Below, piece by piece: positions 33,606 to 43,689 of a DNA stretch of 64,000 nucleotides; the first letter of the stretch is position 1, and each line of letters begins with the position of its first letter. The notes under the pieces are model-generated. The model did no database searches, was not told the DNA's origin, and was given only the letters and a program-made list of their open reading frames with translations. The DNA lies in assembly GCA_030704615.1 (NCBI GenBank), contig CM060731.1, positions 31,124,001 to 31,188,000 on the forward strand, given 5' to 3'. The translations under genes were made by a program, and so were the position numbers. The stretch is from Takakia lepidozioides. Lineage: Eukaryota; Streptophyta; Takakiopsida; Takakiales; Takakiaceae.

Positions 33606-35917
33606 AAATAAATTCCCCCTGTTCATTTAAAAATACATAAATACATAAATACAGAAGTGATAATTAATTAACATTTTTTTTGTTTTTTATAAGCAGGGAA
33701 ATAATTAATAAAGTCTTTTAATTGACAACAGTCGTACACACAGGGCCGGCACTACGACTCATCCGCTCTGAATCTACGACTGCAGTTTCCGTCATGTTTT
33801 CCCGGGTGGGGTGGGCATAAACGGGAGGCAGATGATAGAGTCCGGAGCTCTTCTCTTTCCAACTTCTTTCTGTATCGCAGAGTCGAGGATGGTTTAAGTT
33901 ACAATGTTTGAACACAAACCAGTTCGAAAGACCTGATACAATGCGTGTTATATTTTGCAACTCCTTTCTGTATGGCACAGTCGAGGATGGTTGATACAAT
34001 GTTTGAAAGCCCTTCAATGTCCTGAAAATCCCGATAGCATCTAAGGAGCATCTCACTTGTGTAACCAAAATTTTCCTGGGCCTTGAGAAAGTCTTCTGCA
34101 GACCTGTCCGTTTGTTTTTGTAAGTTGGTTTTAGTGTTTTTGCTGTTTTCTGTCGGTGGCGGCTCTGTGCTCACAGCGGTAGAGAAATAAGTTCAAATAC
34201 AAGGGGGTACAGGATTCCGTGGCCAGCAAGACATTCCAGTTATATTTCGATGCCTGCGGGGAGAAGGTTGCAGGAGGGCTCCACAGCCTGGATATTGTCT
34301 CATTCGGAAAGCATGGGGTTTTGGTGAGCCTTTCTCCCTTGCTTGGTGGGCCCGGGTCTTCTACTATTGGAGAGAGTGGTTTGTTTTATCACTCTTCCGC
34401 AATGTGCACTTGGCGTGTTTCTGTACGGTTTGGTTTAAAAGCTGATCTGTCGACGTAGTTTTCATGGTAGTCATGATCAGCCCGGCACCTGACGATTGTG
34501 TAGTGGACGCGGAGCTCCTTTAAGAGGATCACACCCACATGGACATGATTCTGATCTCTCACGGACCAGATTTGCTTCAAGGACGTTCAAACACGCCACC
34601 ATTGCCTATAATGAAGTCAACGGCCCCGTGTGTGCACTATAGATGGGTAGAGAGATCAGAGATAAAGGAGAAAAAGAGCTTACGGGGTGAAAACAATCAG
34701 CTGGCATGTACAAGAAGAAAGTGGGGCCCTCAATGACGCCGAGAACTACGAATGAACTTGATGGATTCCCAACCAATGGTGCCCAGTTCCGAGCATCTAT
34801 AGTCCTGTAGTCGAAGGGATTCTCTGAACAAAACGTAGTACCGGACCCGAGAATTTCGTCATAAGGACAATGGAAAAAAAGATGCTCTCCGGTCTCAATG
34901 TGAGTCCAGTGTGAGTCCTGCCTGCCTTCGCTAGCACAAGAGACTGAGTGCAACCAGGGGTTCAAGGGTATAAATATGTATATACTTATGCAAATTATAC
35001 AATTGCAGCAGTGAGAGCCGTGAAAGTTCTACTGATCAAATTATGTGCATGCTGATGCAGCTTCAGCCTTACTCGGACGTGAAGACAAAGATGAGACAAG
35101 GATCACTTGACTTTATTTTCGCGTATATTGTATCTACGATGAGGTTTTTGTTTACCATTCAAGCCCCTGATATAGCCCGAGAAATTTAAGTCTCTCTCCA
35201 TTCTTCCACAGGAATTAATATGCGGATGATCGTAATGGTTCAGAGCACAAGGACGCAACTAGACCATAAATTAGGAGCACAATTATTTCCATCGCCACTT
35301 ACAATGAAGATCTTCTCATATCCAATCCATCTATTGGGCGAAAAAAACAGGCCGAGATCGCAAAGTCTTCTTCCTGCACAAAAAACGACACGATCAATCC
35401 TCTGTCTGCTCTCATCAGGAGGTCTACATAGAAAATGTCTCTTGCTCCTTCTAGATCATATTCAACGTGATTGTGGATGGGACCAGAAAGAGAACAGTAC
35501 CGTGTTCAACTTAGTAGCCCCAGAACGAGGTAATAATACCCGTACGTAGCACTTAGTAACAAATCATCGAGCTTCAGATGGCAAAGAATCCAGCAAGTTT
35601 TCTATCTAGCTCAGGTACTCTCGGATGCACATACGTGCTTTCCGTCACCTTGACTAATTATGGTACACATGTTTGGTCCAATTGAGGGTAAGGAAAAGAA
35701 AGGCGCCGGGAGAGTGTTGAAAGAAGGATCGCGCAGTTCTCTCCAATTACGCTGGTCGGTTCACGAAGCAAAACATAAAAGACGAATAACCGATTCCCCG
35801 AAGGTTCAAGAGAGATGTTCCCATTTGCTGCATTGGGCTCTCTACTCTAATTTTCAGGTCACAAACGGAAAGCTGAATCCAGAGGGCAAGAGAGAGAGCG
35901 ACTAACCTGTGAAAAGG
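33606..35917. other. Stretch without a recognised gene
   Basis: An imperfect direct duplication offset by about 97 bp lies at 33861-34012 (CTTTCTGTATCGCAGAGTCG and CTTTCTGTATGGCACAGTCG). A minus-strand open frame at 33899-34174 (QTDRSAEDFLKAQENFGY, MLLRCYRDFQDIEGLSNIV) looks protein-like but matches no family known to me. Other open frames at 34606-34965 (-) and 35220-35549 (+) show no domain. Confidence 0.35.
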
Positions 35918-36307
35918 TTAAACCGGGCCTCTGGCACAGTGCGTGATGGCCTGGCAGCCCCTTGTATAAGGATTCACAGGAGTGCCGCTACCGCAGCCTG
36001 CATTATAGTACGAGAAGCCTGACCCAGCTGGGCATGGAACACGGTTAGCAGAGAGAGACCCGTAGCTTATGAAGTAGCCTGAAGAACCATCCAGCATCCT
36101 CCGCACGATCTCGTCCGATCGCAACATCTCCTCCCCTATCCCTACAAGTTCAGACGAAACATCACTCGAGCTTGCAACCTTTGTGAACACGGAAGTCACT
36201 CCGTCCAGCTGAATCTTCGCAGTTGCAGTGCCTTCCAGTACGAAAAGCGAGATGATCAACACACCAAAGCAGAAAAGAGGAGGCGATCGTCTTCCCAGAC
36301 AACCCAT
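35918..36307 (-). CDS. RALF: RALF-type (rapid alkalinization factor) secreted peptide precursor
   Basis: A single exon of 129 residues; the ATG at 36307 is the first in frame. Residues 1-30 form a secretion signal (basic start, then LFCFGVLIISLFVLEG, cleavage likely after ATATA). The propeptide ends at RRML (69-72), which fits the RRxL site cut by the subtilase S1P. The mature peptide has YFISYGSL at 78-85 (the receptor-contact YISY element), four cysteines at 92, 105, 118 and 124 for two disulfides, SYYN and NPYTRGCQAITHC. RALF peptides bind CrRLK1L receptor kinases and LLG proteins at the cell surface, raise apoplastic pH and restrain growth. YFISY instead of YISY and a nearly neutral C-terminus (CARGPV) are slightly unusual. 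Role inferred from family. Confidence 0.93.
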   Translation of the reverse strand: MGCLGRRSPPLFCFGVLIISLFVLEGTATAKIQLDGVTSVFTKVASSSDVSSELVGIGEEMLRSDEIVRRMLDGSSGYFISYGSLSANRVPCPAGSGFSYYNAGCGSGTPVNPYTRGCQAITHCARGPV

Positions 36308-37684
36308 TCTCACAAACCACCCTTTAGCAGACTCAAGATAAACAAGCCTGGAGATTTATCTAAGGAGATTTTTAGTACACCTCCCACAGAACTGAGAACT
36401 TAGAAGGAAGGGGGAGGGAGCCTTGCCTGCAAGACAAACAACAAGGTACAAAGGTGTGTATCCTGGCGCCTGCTGGGCCGGCTGCCAGCTCGCAAGCATG
36501 ATCACTACTACTTATAGTTTAAGCCTCAATTGATTTTACGTATTTAAAAACAATTCAGGCTTTATGCGGTGAGCAAGATTTGAACCCTGGATCCGAAGGC
36601 TGAGAGCAAGCTTGGGGGCTTGGAGGGCATGGCGTCGACGCTCGAAGGTGGGTTGAGAAGCGCAGCGATGGCAGCGGGTTGGGGTGATCTGCAGGCTGCG
36701 CAGACAGAAGAGGCTATCGCAAAGGCCCTGTCTTCTCCGTGCGGTAAAGTGGTGGGAGGCCTTGCATCCTGCAGCAGATTGTGTGTGGAGCTGAGATGGA
36801 CATCCACTTCAGCTAATACTATGACTTCGAAGCAAGGTATAGGCACGAACCTCTTGGCGTGTTTTTCTGGGACCTGAAAATGGTATTCATAACCAGGCTC
36901 CAAGTTGTAAATTACACCCATTCTGGTCGAAGAAGCTCCCAGTCTGTAGTGATATGTTCAGTGTAATCGGCACCTTATCCACCTTCCATTAGTTCTGAAT
37001 GCGAGGGAGAAAGTAGCAAGAGAAAGCTTTACGTCCAGCTGATGAGTAGGGAACGAAATGAATAAACTTGGGTGGGTTTGACAACCAAGACGAGCCCAGG
37101 CTGTTGATTCATCAATCCCCGGACCGAGAAGGGATGGAATCTCTCTGGATAACTACATGTGAAAAAGTTTGTTGACAAATTCCCTATGGATGACAGCCCA
37201 GCGCCTACCCTTCGTGAGAAAATAATGGATTATTTCTCTGCGCACCTACCTCAATTCTCCCGGCCAGCCACAGTTCCAATCTCATGGGCCTCATACAACG
37301 AGGCTTATCCAGGGCTTAGTGATGGTCCCTCTAGTCAAGCACTAGCCCTCGTAAATGTGGAGCACCTATGCAGCACCTCCCCTCATTATGCGACCTGTGA
37401 GTTTGTGAGCAATGTGATCCAGAGCCGTGGTGCACCCAGCAAGCCAACAACTGAGCCCTGAATGGTATAGATGGAGACCATGGAGCTCAAGTCAACATTA
37501 AAAATTGAAGGATACAACTCGTCTAGAATTCTCTGAAGTAGATGACTGCGAATCCTATTCACATGTAGCAGAATGTCTGCTAGGATGAAGAGATTTTTTT
37601 TGTAACTATCCGGTAGCAGTTTTTGAAGTATATCATATGTGGTCGAGTAGAAAGGATTGTAACTAAAGAGTCTCGTCATGCAGG
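36308..37684. other. Spacer between the RALF and PPR-DYW genes
   Basis: A minus-strand open frame at 36562-36921 (MGVIYNLEPGYEYHFQVPEK) and a plus-strand one at 37159-37461 (VDKFPMDDSPAPTLREKIMD) have no recognisable domain. CCAGGGTTCAAATC on the minus strand near 36577 resembles a polymerase III B box, but there is no A box at the right distance. ATGCAG at 37678-37683 could be a leader-intron acceptor for the next gene. Confidence 0.35.
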
Positions 37685-40231
37685 ATGGCAGGGTTGGATC
37701 GGGTACAATTATTTGTTACATGTCAGACAGGCGGAAGGCTTAGCACCTCCACGACCTCTGATTTCAAAGGAGGACCAAGAGAGGCAATCAACAAAAACTC
37801 GTCTGAAACCTGTAGAGATGTGAGGACACTCTCTAAGGCAGGACAACTGAAAGAGGCGCTGCTTATTTTAAACCAAAGAGAGATCCGGGCAGACTCCAAT
37901 ACTTATGTCTGCCTCTTGCAGGAGTGCATCAACAGGAAGAACCTAGCTGAAGGAAAGCAGGTTCATGTGCAGCTGGTCCGAAGTGGGAAAAGCCCAAACA
38001 TCTTTTTAATCAACACCCTTGTCAACATGTATGCCAGGTGCGGGAGCCTGGTGGATGCTCGCCAAGTGTTTGACAAAATGCAGGAACGCACTTTGTATAC
38101 ATGGAATATAATGATAGCTGGATATGTCAAGCATGGGTTTTTTAGGGAGGCTCTGAATATATATGAGCAAATGCAACTGGAAGGGCACCTGACACCCAAC
38201 AGAGTCACGTTCATTTCCATTCTCAATGCCTGTGCCAACCTAAGAGCCTTGGGAAAGGGTAAAAAGGTGCATGCTGACCTCATCAAAGTTGGAATTGCAC
38301 CAGATATCATTGTGGAGACTGCCCTTGCTGACATGTATGCCAAAGGGGGCAGCATGAAGGATGCACGTCAAGTATTTGACAGTATGGCCGAACGAGATGT
38401 GGTCTCATGGAGTGCAATGATCTCTGGATATGCTGAGCACGGCTGTGGGAGGGAGGCTTTTGAGATCTATCAGCAAATGCAACTTAACGGGGTGATGCCC
38501 AACAGGGTCTCATTTGTTTGCATTCTAAATGCATGTGCTAGCTTAGGAGCCCTGGAAAAAGGGAAAGAGGTCCATGCGGACATCATCAAAACTGGGATTG
38601 CTTCACATGTCATTCTGGAGAATAGCCTTGTTGATATGTATACTAAATGTGGGAGCATGAAGGATGCGCGTGCAGTGTTTGACAATATGGCACAACGAGA
38701 TGTGTTTTCATGGAGTACAATGATAGCGGGATATGCTAAGCATGGGTGTGGTAGGGAGGCTGTCGAGATCTATGAGCAAATGCAAAGGGAAAGGGTGACA
38801 CCCAATACTGTCACATTCACTTGTGTTCTCAACGCTTGTGCCAGCCTAGGAGCCCTGGAAAAGGCCAAAGATGTACATGCTGACATCATCAAAGCTGGAA
38901 TTGCACGTGATATGATTCTGGAGACTGCCCTTGTTGACATGTATGCCAAATGCGGGAGCATGGAGGAAGCACGCCAAGTATTTGACAATATGGCTGAACG
39001 AGATGTGGTCTCATGGAATGCAATGATTGCAGGATATGCGCAACATGCATTTGCTAAGGAGGCTATCAAGATATATGACCAGATGCAAGGGAAAGGTGTG
39101 ACGCCCAGCGGAGTCACATGCATTTGTGTTCTCCATGCTTGTGCTAGCATAGGAGCCCTGGCAAAGGGCAAAGAGGTCCATGCTGACATCTTTGAATCTG
39201 GAATTCAGTTATATGCTCATTTGGAGAATAGCCTTCTTGACATGTATGCCAAATGCGGGAGCCTCAAGCGTGCATGCCAAGTGTTTGACAATATGGCTGA
39301 ACGAGATGTGGTCTCATGGAATACAGTCATCGCAGGATATGGTCGACATGGGCTTGGGAGGGAGGCCTTGCAACTATTTGAACAAATGCAACAGGAAGGC
39401 TTGACGCCGGATGGTGTTACCTTTATATCTCTTCTCTCTGTGTGTAGCCATGTGGGCCTAGTGGATGAAGGCTGTCACTACTTTGATTCCATGACACCAG
39501 ACCATGGCCTCACTCCTACAGTGGAGCATTTTGGCTGTATGGCGGACCTTCTTGGCCGTGCAGGGCGACTGGATGAGGCAGAGGACCTCATTAACAATAT
39601 GTCATTCGAACCAAATGCTTCGGTGTGGGGGGCCTTGCTTGGTGCCTGCAGAATTCATGGTGATGTGGATCTAGCAAAACGCGCAGCAGAAGGCATTCTC
39701 AAGAGTGATCCACAGCACCCTGCAGCTTATGTGCTGCTATCAAACATTTATGCTGCAGCTGGCCAGTGGGATGAGAAAGAAAAGGTAAGAAAATTGATGG
39801 AGGAGAGAGGTGTAAGGAAGGAGCCAGGGTGTAGCTGCATTGAGGTGGACAACGAGGTGCACACATTCATTGTGGAAGACAAATTGCATCCACAAATTGA
39901 GGAAATTCATGCTGAGCTGAAGAGATTGTATGGGCTGATGAAGGAGGCCGGGTACATGCCCGATACACGATTTGTATTGCATGATGTGGAGGAGGAGCAA
40001 AAGGAATCTTCTCTTTGCTACCACAGTGAGAAGCTGGCCATTGCTTTTGGGCTGATCAGCACGCCCCCTAGGACACCTATCCGTGTGATAAAAAACCTTC
40101 GTGTGTGTGGCGACTGCCACACCGCCACCAAGTTCATCTCAAAGATTGTTGGGCGAGAGGTGGTTGTAAGGGATGCCAACCGCTTCCACCACTTCAAAGA
40201 TGGGGTTTGTTCTTGTGGGGATTACTGGTGA
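37685..40231 (+). CDS. PLS-type PPR protein with DYW domain
   Basis: An uninterrupted frame of 848 residues from ATG 37685. After about 45 poorly conserved residues come PPR repeats, including five PLS triplets built around HVQLVRSGKSPNIFLINTLV, HADLIKVGIAPDIIVETALA, HADIIKTGIASHVILENSLV, HADIIKAGIARDMILETALV and HADIFESGIQLYAHLENSLL. Then come the E region (LLGACRIHGDVDLAKRAAEG), PG box (KEPGCSCIEVDNEVHTF) and a full DYW domain (about 713-848) with HSEKLAIAFG, CGDCHTATKF and the terminal CSCGDYW. Such proteins recognise organelle transcripts base by base and deaminate a C to U. It is related to the fusion gene at 18.7-22.3 kb, but its repeats are more diverged and it lacks a PDF motif. AATAAA shortly after the stop (near 40247 and 40327) could end the transcript. 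The RNA target is unknown. Confidence 0.94.
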   Translation: MAGLDRVQLFVTCQTGGRLSTSTTSDFKGGPREAINKNSSETCRDVRTLSKAGQLKEALLILNQREIRADSNTYVCLLQECINRKNLAEGKQVHVQLVRSGKSPNIFLINTLVNMYARCGSLVDARQVFDKMQERTLYTWNIMIAGYVKHGFFREALNIYEQMQLEGHLTPNRVTFISILNACANLRALGKGKKVHADLIKVGIAPDIIVETALADMYAKGGSMKDARQVFDSMAERDVVSWSAMISGYAEHGCGREAFEIYQQMQLNGVMPNRVSFVCILNACASLGALEKGKEVHADIIKTGIASHVILENSLVDMYTKCGSMKDARAVFDNMAQRDVFSWSTMIAGYAKHGCGREAVEIYEQMQRERVTPNTVTFTCVLNACASLGALEKAKDVHADIIKAGIARDMILETALVDMYAKCGSMEEARQVFDNMAERDVVSWNAMIAGYAQHAFAKEAIKIYDQMQGKGVTPSGVTCICVLHACASIGALAKGKEVHADIFESGIQLYAHLENSLLDMYAKCGSLKRACQVFDNMAERDVVSWNTVIAGYGRHGLGREALQLFEQMQQEGLTPDGVTFISLLSVCSHVGLVDEGCHYFDSMTPDHGLTPTVEHFGCMADLLGRAGRLDEAEDLINNMSFEPNASVWGALLGACRIHGDVDLAKRAAEGILKSDPQHPAAYVLLSNIYAAAGQWDEKEKVRKLMEERGVRKEPGCSCIEVDNEVHTFIVEDKLHPQIEEIHAELKRLYGLMKEAGYMPDTRFVLHDVEEEQKESSLCYHSEKLAIAFGLISTPPRTPIRVIKNLRVCGDCHTATKFISKIVGREVVVRDANRFHHFKDGVCSCGDYW

Positions 40232-40433
40232 AACAAGCAATCTGCAAATAAATGCTAGTGTGTGACATACACACGCCATAGCAATATGGCCTCCTGGAGT
40301 TCTCTCGTCCCCTGCATTCTTCTTTTTCAATAAAATGCTGGCCCTTCAATAAGCAGGGATCAGCCCAAAGTTTTGTTCATGGATATCCATTTTTTCCCCT
40401 GCTCACTAGTTACTACTTGGATATTGTCTCTCG

Positions 40434-41500
40434 GCACATATCCAGAAAGTTGTTCAAACTGGCAAGGGCAAAGCACTGTCACTAAATTTTCCCACTGCCG
40501 AGGCATTAACTCTGAGGTCAAGAAAACCTTGCTTTGCCGCGATATTAGACCTGCCTTGGAGTACGGATCTGCTATATGGGTTGATAACTCCAACCAGGCT
40601 AAGTCTCTAGAATCCATTCAAGTGGGGTTGCTTAAGGAGTGCATGTCAGCATGCTCCAAAACAGCCAATGTGGCTGTTCGGGGTGAGTTTGGCATCTTCC
40701 TTAAGCTCCCGACGAGATGAATTCAAGGTCAGATGGTGGGGTCAGTTGCAACACATGTCCAACACCAGATACCCTAAGTTAATCGACTCTATATCTTGGA
40801 AACAGGACCGCCCTGTCAAACAGGCTAAGTCCTGGCAGAAGAGAATAGAAGAGATTCTCAAGGCTTACAGACTGTAGTGTCCAAAGCCATGTCTGTTACC
40901 AGAAAATTGTCTGATGCAAATGAAGTTAGGCAGAAAACTTCCCTGAACCTGTTTCCAGACTGTGACATGGGGGAGGTTATCATGGATGACCTCAAGGGTC
41001 TACCCACTCTCGGCACCAGACTGAAATTTAAACTCGGGGCAAGAAGCCTACCTTTGAACAGTAAACAGAAGCAGAGAGGAAAGGGAGAGTGCAATTGCCC
41101 GTTGTGTGGGCAACCCGAAGACAATATTCATTTTCTGCTTCACTGTCCGGGGTACTCTCACCGGAGAGAAGCTCTCCTCCAATCTATCAAGAGAATTGTG
41201 CCTGTACCTCTGTTTACCAACTTTGAAAGTCTTGAGGCTGAGCCAAAAGCCCAGGCCCTTCTGAGGCCTAGTTTTTGGGCAAATCACACATAGCAGATTG
41301 ATGCTTGTGTGAAGGGATTTCTAGAGGATATCTGGAAAACCCCAATCAATTCTATGTAGAAAAAGGTGAGTCTTACTACCAATGTCAGCCCTTGACAGAG
41401 GTAGGTTCTGTCCCTTTGGTTTCCGCTCAAACTGGGTGGGGGGTCAATGGCCACAAGGCTACGGCAAACAACGTCTTATGAGTACAATCTCTCCTCTTCC
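40434..41500 (+). mobile_element. LINE 3' fragment, about 1.07 kb
   Basis: Begins within the reverse-transcriptase C-terminal region (GCACATATCC, then SEVKKTLLCRDIRPALEYGS) and runs through the segment [20 protein letters not shown], the zinc knuckle [19 protein letters not shown] and the final ATANNVL-like end, with GTACAATCTCTCC. Frameshifts and stops break it. The 5' boundary follows GTCTCTCG, again a TC-rich site. It lies 200 bp past the PPR-DYW stop. Confidence 0.9.
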
Positions 41501-43689
41501 CCTTCCTCTCAACCATTGTGATAGGACATTCAATTGTGTCACAGTTGTGTTGCAAGCCAGGATTAACAAGTATAAATGTTTTTGTTCTTAAACAGAATTT
41601 ATTTTATTTTGTTTTATTTTTTTATTTTTTTTGTTTTGACGAATGTCTCACAATTTAATCAAATTAATAAGGAAAAGTACACATAAGTGAAAAAAATAAC
41701 CACTAGGGAGGCCGTGAAGGCTTACTGAGGGGAAACCACCCCGGAACCTTAGCGAACAAGCTACTGAGCAATTAAGGGAGCAAGGGATGCAAGAAGAGAA
41801 ATAGTGGGAGAGAGTGAAGAAGAAATGGCGATGGGAGACTATTAAGCATCTGGACTGCCCAGGAAAACATCAGAAGGTTTGCAGGCCGAGTGAGAAAAAC
41901 TGACAACGGAATAGAACTAGAGAGATAAGAGCTATGTGAAGGAGCGCTCTATAGAGAGGCGAGCTGGAGGAGAGGCTGGAGCTGAAGCCGGCATAGGCCC
42001 TTCGGGAAGTAAGCAAGCCTTAAAGCCGCCACATTCAGAAGGTGCATGGTTGTTGCTGCCAGATTGATTTAACGATGACGCATTGTGTCCCCTAGAGATC
42101 GTGGAATAGCGGATAGGAATCAGAATTTGAGCTGAGTCCTTGATTTGTTGTCACTTGGCTTCTTGTGGCGCCAGTTGAATTCGGTGTCATCCCCCTCACC
42201 AGGGGACTTCCCATTGTGAGGGGATGGCGACATTCCAGGTAAAGTTTGTGTCGGTAACACTGGTGGTGAGCAAGTTGTTTTTGCTCCAGGTGTGCTTGAG
42301 AGCTTGAAGCAGCTGCCTCCCCCATTGTTCTGAAGTTCTGGGAAGAGCTGCACACACAATTTCAAAAGCCTTCCTTCCCCCAGTTAGCAGGTCTTATGTA
42401 CAAAACAGCACAGATCTGCCAGTGAGGGCTTTCCCCTCATACACCCAAGCACAACGCATTTTCCACAAATTCCATAGTGTTAGTGCTGTGAGGACGGCCC
42501 ACACAGGGCAGGATATCTGATCCTGTAAATTTAAATAAATGTCTACAGAAGGCTAGAGAGTCAGGCTTTCCTTCTTAACCCTTCAAGGACTAGCCTGTTT
42601 TTGGTGGGCCCTGTCTAAAACCAGACATACCCTCACGGATGAGGGTGTATCTCCCATTGGACAAACATCCGAGGAGATGAACCGTTCCAAAGTCATCCTA
42701 CCTACTTCATGCACCTGAAGTAAAAATTTCAGGAGAATTGACCATCTAAAGTGGAAGATTATAACAAAAGTTCTAGGCTTTTTTTTTTTGTTGGATATAT
42801 TTTCAACATGAAAATTTGGTTTGACCAAGCAGATTGCCAACCTTTTTGATTTTTCATTGATACAGCCTACCCAGATTCAGATTATATGGCACCCACAGCA
42901 AAGCCTCCCAAAATTCCAGAGCCAAATTCCAAAAATGCATAATGGTTGCTTTGTATGGGAAAACAGGGGAGTCAAAATGCCAATTTCTCTCATGGGAAAA
43001 ACACATCCCCCCAAATGTGGGGCAATTTGTGAGGGAATCCAAATTCCTCTCGTCATGTTGTTGTTTGCCTACCTACCGAGTACCCTGGAAAAAAAATTCC
43101 ACATTCTAAGCTGTTTGTAGGCAAAGATTGCCAAAAAACCGAACCCCTACTTGAATCCCAGCTCCGGCCAAGAATTGCCGGAACCGGTGGACAAAAAATC
43201 CGGCCACGTCATCACAAACCAAGGAAGTCACGGCCCCCCAATCCTGCCTGCCACGTCTGCCAGTCAACCTGCTGGCGGACCACAGGATTTTGGGTACCCC
43301 TCCAGATTCCAAAAAATCCTGACGGCGGGGGATTAGATTTTTTAGGGTGCGATCAACACAGGGGGCCGTAAATATTTATGGGCTACACTTTTCGTTCAGG
43401 AATCGTTTTCATCCGACATGATCTGCGCATTTATCATCCAATCGAAATTTCGACTCGACCCGATACGGGTCGCCTCGTCCTTGAAGGGTTAAGGAATAAA
43501 TATAAATAAATAAATGAATAAAATGTCTCAAGTGGATGAATGCGGATGAAACGTGGATGAACAGAGCAGAGATGGACGACCGAGAGGGAAACTAGGGCTG
43601 GCTTTGGACAAGCTGTCGTGGTTAGGGTTTGGAGTGCACTTGTGAGCAGCGCCTTGTGAGAGCTACCAACACTAAGGAATTTGGAGAAG
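41501..43689. other. Spacer and promoter region of the proteasome gene
   Basis: AT-rich from 41590 (TTTTATTT runs). No gene is supported in 41.6-43.4 kb. The stretch 43440-43689 should hold the promoter and leader of the alpha-6 gene. Confidence 0.35.
43500..43510 (+). promoter_or_regulatory. Possible TATA box of the proteasome alpha-6 gene
   Basis: ATATAAATAAA lies about 185 bp before the ATG at 43690, a plausible distance for a plant gene with a leader of about 150 nt. The surrounding TAAATAAATAAATGAATAAA repeat makes this uncertain. Confidence 0.35.

Noticed and set aside
36565-36600. B-box-like CCAGGGTTCAAATC on the minus strand
   Set aside because: No A box at a suitable distance and no stems, so not called as tRNA or SINE.
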